Below, piece by piece: positions 1 to 5,271 of a stretch of DNA of 5,894 bases. This DNA comes from CAYVSF01 sp046482855 (lineage in GTDB: Bacteria > Bacteroidota > Bacteroidia > Bacteroidales > UBA12077). The stretch is from positions 1 to 5,894 of the forward strand of contig JAWOEH010000009.1 in the NCBI GenBank assembly GCA_046482855.1. Direction: 5' to 3'. Below the pieces are notes generated by a model. That model was not told the origin of the DNA, made no database searches, and was given only the letters and a program-made list of their open reading frames with translations. Made by a program: the position numbers and the translations under genes. Position 1 is the stretch's first letter. The number at the start of each line of letters is the position of its first letter.

Positions 1-422
1 CCCCAAAGGATTATTTCTTTTGCTTTGTAATGGCGCTGCGCATATTCTACTGCCGCACGTAAATCCGGTAAGGCATCCACATAATCTGTCGACAATCCTT
101 TTTCACTGGCTTGCTCAAATGCTTCATTCGTTATTCCGTTAACTTCTTTTCCCGAGCGTTGATCGATAGCCAGGCAACGAAAGCCCAATTCGTTTAATTT
201 GGGAGCAATCTCCCGGTATTCTCCCCGGCTATATCCAGCCTGATGAAACAAGAGAATAAGAGGTTTCTCATTTCCTGCATTCGGATAATAATCGCCTTTC
301 AACATGAGGCTGTCTGTGCTGTTGATTACAACTGATTCCCGCTCGGGGGCCGTTTCATTGTTTTGCTTGCAACCAAGCATCAGCATTATCAATGCAGATA
401 AAATAAATAGTTTGTTCTTCAT
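1..422 (-). CDS. Alpha/beta hydrolase lipoprotein, partial (dienelactone hydrolase-like N-terminal part)
   Basis: The minus strand is open from an ATG at 422 to the window edge (140 complete codons), so the C-terminal part is missing. Residues 1-18 form a lipoprotein signal: Lys2 and Lys4, a hydrophobic stretch, then MLMLGC with Cys18 as the probable lipidated residue. A short polar linker follows. Residues 54-68 (PLILLFHQAGYSRGE) match the beta-strand and oxyanion loop of alpha/beta hydrolases near dienelactone hydrolase and acyl-peptidase-like enzymes; HQAG is the diagnostic part. Residues 82-89 (RCLAIDQR) fit the next core strand. The last residues seen, IILWG (137-141), lead into the expected G-x-S-x-G nucleophile elbow, so the catalytic Ser, Asp and His lie outside the window. 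It probably acts as a periplasmic or surface-anchored esterase or peptidase; the substrate cannot be inferred. No Shine-Dalgarno is seen. The start is chosen because it gives an intact signal peptide. Confidence 0.85.
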   Translation of the reverse strand, partial: MKNKLFILSALIMLMLGCKQNNETAPERESVVINSTDSLMLKGDYYPNAGNEKPLILLFHQAGYSRGEYREIAPKLNELGFRCLAIDQRSGKEVNGITNEAFEQASEKGLSTDYVDALPDLRAAVEYAQRHYKAKEIILW

Positions 423-478
423 GGTATTGTGGTGTGTTAGTTTATACGTTTATTGGCTATCCGAGCATTCGGAACGGT

Positions 479-511
479 TTGGTAAGATACAAAATCTTCT
501 CAATTTACCAA
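479..511. repeat. Inverted repeat TTGGTAA-N19-TTACCAA over the hydrolase promoter
   Basis: TTGGTAA at 479-485 and TTACCAA at 505-511 are perfect 7-bp inverted arms separated by 19 bases. The arms contain the -33 and -7 boxes of the candidate minus-strand promoter. The repeat could therefore be an operator, or partly a by-product of the promoter boxes. The arms are short enough that chance is possible. Confidence 0.35.
482..511 (-). promoter_or_regulatory. Candidate Bacteroidota-type promoter for the hydrolase
   Basis: Read on the minus strand, TTG (509-511) is followed by a 19-base spacer and TATCTTAC (482-489). This resembles the Bacteroidota -33/-7 arrangement TTG-N19-TAnnTTTG, though the last two bases of the -7 box differ from consensus. 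Transcription would start near 475, giving a leader of about 50 bases before the ATG at 422. Both boxes lie inside the arms of an inverted repeat listed separately. Inferred from pattern only. Confidence 0.45.
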
Positions 512-686
512 TATCATTAGTGTTGGGCTAATTGAATTACCCTGAGCCGATAATGGCGATGGATTAATTTTTCTATATTTCATCGCTTCTGTTAGTATAA
601 CCAGAACTGTTTATAGGTTTATGAATAAAATGAAGGGAATTTTTTAATGAGTAGAAAAGATATCAAGTAAACCAGTTCTTAAATTC

Positions 687-717
687 TTGTTTTGGTTACT
701 TGAATTTAGTTTCTTTG
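687..717 (+). promoter_or_regulatory. Candidate promoter for the PepSY-TM gene
   Basis: TTG at 687-689, a 20-base spacer and TTTCTTTG at 710-717 approximate the Bacteroidota promoter; the -7 box has T instead of A at its second position. Transcription would begin near 724, leaving a leader of about 15 A-rich bases before the ATG at 739. If real, this places the in-frame TTG codon at 700 upstream of the transcript and so decides the start in favour of 739. Pattern match only. Confidence 0.4.
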
Positions 718-738
718 TACTCTTCAAAAATAGCAATC

Positions 739-2271
739 ATGAATAAGCGTGCAAAGCGTTATCTAAAATGGCACAAGTGGCCGGGACTCATACTTGCTGC
801 AATTTTACTTTACATGAGTATCAGTGGTATCTTAATGAATCATCGATCCTTCATTGGTGGGGTAGATGTGAATCGTAAAGCACTTCCTACTGATTATCAC
901 TACCACAATTGGAATTTAGCTGCTATAAAAGGTATCGAACAACTCTCGGCCGATAGTCTGTTACTATATGGGAACATAGGTATATGGCTTACCGATAGCG
1001 CCTTTACTCGTTTTGAGTCCTACGCTCAGGGATTTGAAAAAGGAATTGATAACAGAAAGATCTTTGATGTACATAAAACGGCCAATGGAAATTTGTATGC
1101 CGCATCACTTTTTGGTTTGTATGTATTCGATACAGTAGGAACTACTTGGGTAAGGCTACCTATAGAAGCTACGTTGCCTCGTTTTGTAGGGTTGGAGAGT
1201 CGGGGCGATACGCTGTATGCGATGAACCGTTCCTATCTGTTTCAGGGATTGGATAAGGGTACCGCCACCTCACTAAAAAGATTGGAACTACAGGCTCCTG
1301 AAGGATATAAACAGGAGGTAACTCTCTTTAAAACGCTTTGGCAAATTCATTCCGGTGAAATATTTGGCTTACCTGGTAAGCTATTTGTCGATTTTCTGGG
1401 TGTGGTAAGCTTATTGTTATCTATTACGGGTATCTTTTACTTTGTTGTCCCCGGCTGGATGAAGCGACGCAAGCGCAAAGGGAAAGAGGCAGCCCGACTG
1501 GCTGCTACCAACCGCTGGGCGCTGAAGTGGCATAATAAGGCAGGAACCTGGCTTTTTGTGTTCTTGCTCATTCTTTTTGCTTCAGGAATGTTTTTGCGCC
1601 CTCCGCTGCTTATAGCCATTGGCAATTCTCGTGTACGGCCTATTCCTTTTTCACACCTCCATCAATCCAATCCCTGGCACGATAAGTTTCGAGATATTTT
1701 GTATGATACCACACATAATCATTTTATACTTGCCTCCTCTGATGGACTCTTCTTTTTGGAAGATATCGAAAGCACTCCCCAAAAGTTTCAGTATCAGCCA
1801 CCGGTGAGTGTAATGGGGATTACTGTGTTAAAACCATTTAAACAGGGAGCCTTCTTAATTGGTTCTTTTAGTGGACTATTTTTATGGCATCCTGCTCAAC
1901 AGGAAGTGTTAGACTTTGCTGAAGGAACCCTTTATAAAGAATCCATTGGTGGCCGGCCAGTTGGGAATCATGTCATTAGCGGAGCCTTTACTGATAACAA
2001 AGGCAATTGGTATGGTGTTGATTATAACCAGGGCGTTAAATCTCTTTATCATAAAGAAGAATTTCCATCAATGCCCTTGCATGTAAAAAAGGCAAGCCCC
2101 ATGTCATTGTGGAACCTGTCGCTTGAATTGCATACCGGACGAATATTTAGTGCCTTGTTAGGCGACTTCTATATTCTGCTGGTTCCGCTGATTGGTTTGT
2201 TAGCACTGATTGTTACAATTAGTGGGTATCTGCTTTGGCGTGCACGTAGCAGGAAAAAGGGAGTAAGATAG
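739..2271 (+). CDS. PepSY-associated TM protein with internally duplicated two-helix unit
   Basis: A 510-residue inner-membrane protein of the PepSY-associated TM family. Some relatives, such as FoxB and FpvG, are haem-containing reductases that help release iron from siderophores. Four membrane segments are visible at about 16-34, 214-238, 268-292 and 476-500. The protein is a tandem duplication: KWHKWPG...SGILMNH (10-35) parallels KWHNKAG...SGMFLRP (263-288), and LWQIHSGEIFG (200-210) parallels LSLELHTGRIF (460-470). Each half therefore supplies equivalent histidines next to the membrane (His12/His265 and His204/His465), which are candidate haem ligands. A basic segment (KRRKRKGK, 242-249) links the halves on the cytoplasmic side, and the tail is also basic (RARSRKKG). 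The two extracytoplasmic loops (about 36-213 and 293-475) carry beta-rich blade-like repeats rather than an evident PepSY domain. An in-frame TTG exists at 700, but the ATG at 739 begins the conserved basic N-terminus. Redox function is inferred from the family. Confidence 0.8.
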   Translation: MNKRAKRYLKWHKWPGLILAAILLYMSISGILMNHRSFIGGVDVNRKALPTDYHYHNWNLAAIKGIEQLSADSLLLYGNIGIWLTDSAFTRFESYAQGFEKGIDNRKIFDVHKTANGNLYAASLFGLYVFDTVGTTWVRLPIEATLPRFVGLESRGDTLYAMNRSYLFQGLDKGTATSLKRLELQAPEGYKQEVTLFKTLWQIHSGEIFGLPGKLFVDFLGVVSLLLSITGIFYFVVPGWMKRRKRKGKEAARLAATNRWALKWHNKAGTWLFVFLLILFASGMFLRPPLLIAIGNSRVRPIPFSHLHQSNPWHDKFRDILYDTTHNHFILASSDGLFFLEDIESTPQKFQYQPPVSVMGITVLKPFKQGAFLIGSFSGLFLWHPAQQEVLDFAEGTLYKESIGGRPVGNHVISGAFTDNKGNWYGVDYNQGVKSLYHKEEFPSMPLHVKKASPMSLWNLSLELHTGRIFSALLGDFYILLVPLIGLLALIVTISGYLLWRARSRKKGVR

Positions 2272-2297
2272 TTTTGGAACCATAAAATGGGCAATAT
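2272..2297. other. Short convergent gap without a clear terminator
   Basis: The PepSY-TM gene and the methyltransferase gene converge with 26 bases between their stop codons. The only hairpin visible is CCAT-AAA-ATGG (2280-2290), which is too weak and lacks a U-tract on either strand. I do not call a terminator here. The two transcripts may overlap at their 3' ends. Confidence 0.5.
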
Positions 2298-2867
2298 TTA
2301 TCGCATGGCTGTTACCAAAAAGTTGGTTGATAGTTCGTTGTAGCTATTTATCTCCTGAAATTGCGTTTGTTTAAGCTCTTGTTCCACTGCCGCAATTTCG
2401 TAACGAATTTCCAACGGAGGACCACCGTCCGTTTGTTCCCTTTTCCAGTCGCTGATGGCTATTTTCCCGCCGGGTTTCAGTACTCGTTTACACTCGGCCA
2501 ACATCTTTAAAGGTTCGTCAAGTTCATGGTGCAGGTTGATCATGAAAAGGAAATCTACAGAGCTATCCGGTAAGTCTAATTGGTTGTTGTTCATTAAGTT
2601 TACTACAATGTTCGGATAATGCGGGAGAATATTGTCTGTCATCCAGGTTACCATTGTTTCTGAAATATCCAGCGCAAAGATCTTACTGTTAGGAAATTTT
2701 TGTGCAAAAGGCACACTGAAAAAGCCCGTCCCTGCACCAACATCTACCAGGACTTTGGGATCTTTCACGTCAGCCCTTTCCAGAATGTACTCAGGGGGCA
2801 AGTTTTTCAGGCGTTCGGGCTGGTTGAGTTTTTCCAGCTTTCGGGGATCAAAACGTTTTTCGTGCAT
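2298..2867 (-). CDS. Class I SAM-dependent methyltransferase (Methyltransf_11/UbiE-like)
   Basis: A 189-residue protein, close to the usual length for compact Rossmann-fold methyltransferases. The SAM-binding motif I is VDVGAGTGF (41-49). The acidic residue ending strand 2 is Asp67 in ALDIS. The post-II region reads NNNQLDLPDSSVDFLFMINL (93-112), followed by HHEL (113-116). RVLKPGGKIAISDW (128-141) is the strand 5 region typical of UbiE/COG2226-like enzymes. The N-terminus (FDPRKLEKL...R..NLPPEYIL) matches a widespread subfamily of small methyltransferases that act on unidentified small molecules. There is no [DNS]PP[YFW] motif, so DNA methylation is unlikely. It is cytosolic. The start at 2867 gives the full conserved N-terminus. 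It lies 112 bp downstream of the nuclease gene on the same strand, and no good promoter is seen between them, so read-through is possible. The substrate is unknown. Confidence 0.88.
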   Translation of the reverse strand: MHEKRFDPRKLEKLNQPERLKNLPPEYILERADVKDPKVLVDVGAGTGFFSVPFAQKFPNSKIFALDISETMVTWMTDNILPHYPNIVVNLMNNNQLDLPDSSVDFLFMINLHHELDEPLKMLAECKRVLKPGGKIAISDWKREQTDGGPPLEIRYEIAAVEQELKQTQFQEINSYNELSTNFLVTAMR

Positions 2868-2943
2868 TGTAAAATGGTAAAAGGTTTCAGAGCATTACTA
2901 CAAATAGCGTTGCATTTTGTTCTTTCTGTAGTTGTTATGCCTT

Positions 2944-2961
2944 TGTATTCAGGTGAATACA
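2944..2961. repeat. Perfect 8-bp-arm dyad between nuclease and methyltransferase genes
   Basis: TGTATTCA (2944-2951) and TGAATACA (2954-2961) are perfect inverted arms separated by GG. As RNA, the minus-strand transcript could fold a 7-bp stem with a 4-base loop about 20 bases after the nuclease stop, but it lacks a following U-tract in that direction. A plus-strand transcript would have UUUU after it, yet no plus-strand gene ends here. A protein-binding operator upstream of the methyltransferase is the alternative reading. Confidence 0.45.
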
Positions 2962-2979
2962 TTTTGTTACTGAAGATCT

Positions 2980-3837
2980 TTACACATTTAATTGACCTAA
3001 TTCTCTCATTAACGAGTTGTACTTACGTTTGCTCAGCTGCAATTTGTCGATGGCTTCAGGTGCTTGGCTTAACTGCTCGCAGGTTACAATGCCTTCCTTC
3101 AATAATGCTTCTTTCTCTCTTTTATTCAAGCCACCCAGAATGGTAACCGGGAATAGTTTTTCACGTTCAATAATTTCTTTTAAACCATTTCCTCTTGGGT
3201 AATCCCAAGCTAGCATATGCATGTTGGCACATTTGCCAAATTTTGCAGCATCGTCGGAAAAACGTGTATTGGTGATAACACCTGCAATAAAATCTACTTT
3301 CTTATATTCGGGAAGATCTTTCCGTTGCTTGATAATATCATCAACACGTGCCCTAACATATAAAGGTACTTGTACGCTGACGGTTTTTCCCTGGTCGCTG
3401 GAATATTTGCACTCCAACAGGTATTGTTTATGTGCATTTGTAGCAATCACATCCATTTCGTGTGTAACGCAGGTGCCAGGCACAACAATGCCTACTTGGG
3501 TTTTATATCCCCGGCGGGCATAAACCTGTCCCATAAACCACTCAAAGGGGTAACCTGTTGGACCGAGTTGCAGAATGGCTTCTTTCAATTTATAGCGCGA
3601 AGCAGCCTTTGAGCGTTTTTTGCGTAGCAAGGCATGTGCGCGGCCATATATTTTTCGCGTGGTTATTCCCTCAAACAACCACGCCTCAATAGCTGCTACA
3701 ATTTCGTTAGCGGTAATCGTATCGGCTCCTGCATTTTTTAAAGAATCAGCCAATTTTCGCGCATCAAAAGGTTCTTCCTCGCCCGATGCTTTACGAATGA
3801 GAATGGTTTCCTTTTCTGGAGGTTGTAGGGTATTCAT
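2980..3837 (-). CDS. ATP-cone / PD-(D/E)XK (Mrr-like) nuclease fusion protein
   Basis: A 285-residue predicted cytosolic protein with three parts. Residues 11-90 resemble an ATP-cone: ILIRKASGEEEPFDARKL, then alternating helices (IVAAIEAWLFEGITTRKIYG) and a basic segment. ATP-cones are the adenine-nucleotide-sensing modules best known from ribonucleotide reductase and NrdR. Residues 95-215 resemble an Mrr-type restriction endonuclease fold: the leading helix FEWFMGQVYARRGYKT (98-113), then HEMDVIA with Asp129, then YLLECKYSS with Glu142-x-Lys144. This gives the D...ExK arrangement of a metal-dependent nuclease active site. Residues 237-281 (LNKREKEALLKEGIVTCEQL...LQLSKRKYNSLMREL) form a charged helical region similar to helix-hairpin-helix DNA-binding tails. 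The catalytic residues appear intact, so the enzyme is probably active. Nuclease activity and nucleotide control are inferred; the cellular role is unknown. The ATG at 3837 precedes the ATP-cone directly; no Shine-Dalgarno is seen. Confidence 0.8.
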   Translation of the reverse strand: MNTLQPPEKETILIRKASGEEEPFDARKLADSLKNAGADTITANEIVAAIEAWLFEGITTRKIYGRAHALLRKKRSKAASRYKLKEAILQLGPTGYPFEWFMGQVYARRGYKTQVGIVVPGTCVTHEMDVIATNAHKQYLLECKYSSDQGKTVSVQVPLYVRARVDDIIKQRKDLPEYKKVDFIAGVITNTRFSDDAAKFGKCANMHMLAWDYPRGNGLKEIIEREKLFPVTILGGLNKREKEALLKEGIVTCEQLSQAPEAIDKLQLSKRKYNSLMRELGQLNV

Positions 3838-3841
3838 CTTG

Positions 3842-3882
3842 CCAGTATTTTGGTAGGGTAAATTTCTTTTAACCAGTATTTT
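3842..3882. repeat. Direct repeat CCAGTATTTT x2, 31-bp period, upstream of the nuclease
   Basis: CCAGTATTTT occurs at 3842-3851 and again at 3873-3882. The start-to-start distance of 31 bp is about three helical turns, so both copies would face the same side of the DNA. On the minus strand the proximal copy (AAAATACTGG) ends four bases before the nuclease ATG. It could be a pair of regulator sites, or chance in AT-rich DNA. Confidence 0.35.
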
Positions 3883-4075
3883 CCCGTGTCTCTTTACATA
3901 CTTTTGTGTACTCGTGTTGTTGGTCTGTTAACAATGTCCACAATTTTTGATGGATAAAAATAACCATTTGTTATAGTTTTTCTACTATCCTGACAAAAAT
4001 CTTACCTTTAAACAGGTACTCATTAAAATAAGTGAAGCCAATGGTTGATTTCTCTGTTATGGGTAAAAAAGAGTT

Positions 4076-4096
4076 AAACTAAATTGCGCTTAGTTT
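4076..4096. promoter_or_regulatory. Candidate operator AAACTAA-N7-TTAGTTT upstream of the efflux operon
   Basis: AAACTAA (4076-4082) and TTAGTTT (4090-4096) are perfect 7-bp inverted arms around the spacer ATTGCGC, a dyad of 21 bp in total. It lies 50 bp upstream of the adaptor start codon. The right arm with its next base (TTAGTTTG, 4090-4097) also resembles a -7 box (TAnnTTTG), but no matching TTG is found at the right distance. The geometry suits a dimeric repressor such as a TetR-type protein; no regulator gene is in the window. Confidence 0.4.
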
Positions 4097-4146
4097 GTCT
4101 TAAAAAGAAATTTTAACGGGGATATTTACTTAATACAAATCATATA

Positions 4147-5265
4147 ATGACATCACAACAAAAAAGCCTTTTCAGGATTATAATCAACATCCTGCTAATT
4201 TTGGTTCTTGCAGGGATTATTTTTTATCCAAAACTGAAACCTCATTTTTCGGATGGACAAAGTTCCGAAAATATGCCTGCACGAGGCATGCGTGGTGGGG
4301 GAGAGCCCCTGTTTGCAAGTGGTTATTTGATACAACCCACCGATATGAGTGAATTAATTCTCACCACCGGTTCCTTGGTGCCTGATGAGGAGGTTGATTT
4401 ATCCTTTGAGACTTCGGGCAAGGTTGTTGGCATATACTTTACTGAGGGACGTGGGGTAAAAGAGGGCGATTTATTGGCTAAGATTAATGACCGACCTTTG
4501 CAAGCCCAGTTGCTGAAACTTGAAGCACAGAAAAAACTCATCAAAGAGCGTGAATTTCGTCAACGTCAACTGCTCGACCGCGACGCAATTAGTCGTGAGA
4601 GTTATGACCAGGTAGCAACTGACTTACAGTCGGTTGAGGCCGATATCAAACTTATAAAAGCCCGTATTGCCGAGACGGAACTGCGTGCCCCCTTTGATGG
4701 GGTAGTGGGGTTACGCATGATTAGTGAGGGAGCCATAGCTACCACGCAGACGAAAATTGTGCGATTGGTTAAAAATTCACCCCTTAAGGTAGATTTTTCT
4801 ATACCAGAGCGCTACTCGGGACAGGTAGAACCCGGATTTCCCATAACTTTTACGATCGATGGAATTCCTAAAACCTTTACAGCTAAGGTGTATGCAGTTG
4901 CGCCTAAAGTGGATATAAATACGCGAACGATTGAGGTACGCGCACGCTATAACAATATTTCCGGAGAGTTAAAAGCCGGACGGTTTGCCAGTGTAAAAGC
5001 TCAGCTTTCGCAAATGGAAAACACCATTAAGGTTCCCACGCAAGCCATTATTCCCGAGATGGCAGGAGAGAAAGTATTTGTTTACAAAAATGGCAAAGCC
5101 AAGGAGGTGCAAGTGGAATTGGGATTACGTACGGCAGCATACGTGCAGATACGCAGTGGATTGCAGTTTGGCGATACCTTGCTGACTACTGCCATTTTGC
5201 AGTTACGACAAAATTTGCCCGTACAGCTTGATACCTTGGTTATTCCTGAGCCTGAGTTAAATTAA
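4147..5265 (+). CDS. RND efflux periplasmic adaptor (membrane fusion protein, HlyD/AcrA family)
   Basis: A 372-residue adaptor that links an inner-membrane RND pump to an outer-membrane channel. Residues 9-28 are an N-terminal membrane anchor; there is no lipobox cysteine, unlike AcrA. A Gly/Arg-rich linker (45-53) follows. The biotinyl-lipoyl-like domain is split in the usual way: EVDLSFETSGKVVGIYFTEG (82-101) and ELRAPFDGVVGLRMISEG (178-195). The halves flank a short coiled-coil alpha-hairpin (about 115-176). The hairpin turn carries Arg138-x3-Leu142-x6-Ser149, the spacing of the AcrA Arg128/Leu132/Ser139 set proposed to contact TolC. A beta-barrel (about 212-288, with PKVDINTRTIEVRARY) and a membrane-proximal domain (293-362) complete the fold. 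Length is normal for the family. The permease begins 6 bp downstream, so the two are co-transcribed. The upstream sequence is AT-rich with no Shine-Dalgarno. The exported substrate cannot be predicted. Confidence 0.93.
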   Translation: MTSQQKSLFRIIINILLILVLAGIIFYPKLKPHFSDGQSSENMPARGMRGGGEPLFASGYLIQPTDMSELILTTGSLVPDEEVDLSFETSGKVVGIYFTEGRGVKEGDLLAKINDRPLQAQLLKLEAQKKLIKEREFRQRQLLDRDAISRESYDQVATDLQSVEADIKLIKARIAETELRAPFDGVVGLRMISEGAIATTQTKIVRLVKNSPLKVDFSIPERYSGQVEPGFPITFTIDGIPKTFTAKVYAVAPKVDINTRTIEVRARYNNISGELKAGRFASVKAQLSQMENTIKVPTQAIIPEMAGEKVFVYKNGKAKEVQVELGLRTAAYVQIRSGLQFGDTLLTTAILQLRQNLPVQLDTLVIPEPELN

Positions 5266-5271
5266 AAAGTT

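Larger units (their letters stand above)
423..738. other. Divergent intergenic region between hydrolase and PepSY-TM gene
   Basis: These 316 bases separate two divergent genes. They are AT-rich and contain no supported coding sequence. The left part holds the candidate minus-strand promoter and its inverted repeat. The right end holds a candidate plus-strand promoter. The middle (about 515-685) contains only 8-codon reading frames and a weak, widely spaced inverted repeat, with nothing I would call an RNA gene. Confidence 0.6.
3838..4146. other. Divergent intergenic region between nuclease and efflux operon
   Basis: These 309 AT-rich bases separate the nuclease gene from the efflux operon. 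No supported coding sequence is present. Visible structure consists of the CCAGTATTTT direct repeat near the nuclease, an 8-bp palindrome TGTTAACA (3926-3933), small inverted repeats around 3960-3988, and the AAACTAA/TTAGTTT dyad near the efflux genes. I could not find a convincing complete -33/-7 promoter in either direction, although both genes must have one here or nearby. Confidence 0.55.

Noticed and set aside
304..531. A plus-strand reading frame of 75 codons.
   Set aside because: It lies mostly antisense to the hydrolase, whose minus-strand frame has a lipoprotein signal and family motifs; the plus-strand translation resembles nothing.
621..670. Two overlapping 8-codon reading frames (621-647 and 647-670) that could be a leader-peptide arrangement.
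   Set aside because: They lie upstream of the likely promoter of the PepSY-TM gene, are very short, and show no attenuator hairpin or biased codons.
603..679. Inverted repeat AGAACTG (603-609) / CAGTTCT (673-679).
   Set aside because: The arms are only 7 bp with 63 bases between them, which is readily explained by chance.
700..738. A TTG start at 700 that would lengthen the PepSY-TM protein by 13 residues.
   Set aside because: The added residues are not needed by the fold, they overlap the candidate promoter, and the ATG at 739 directly begins the conserved basic N-terminus.
2280..2290. Hairpin CCAT-AAA-ATGG as a bidirectional terminator between the convergent genes.
   Set aside because: A 4-bp AT-containing stem with a 3-base loop and no U-tract is too weak to call a terminator.
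2700..3146. A plus-strand reading frame of 148 codons spanning the methyltransferase/nuclease gap.
   Set aside because: It overlaps two well-supported minus-strand genes in antisense, and its translation has an irregular, Cys-rich composition with no recognisable domain.
2298..3837. A restriction-modification system formed by the nuclease and the adjacent methyltransferase.
   Set aside because: The methyltransferase has UbiE-like SAM motifs and no [DNS]PP[YFW] catalytic motif or target-recognition domain, and 189 residues is short for a DNA methylase.
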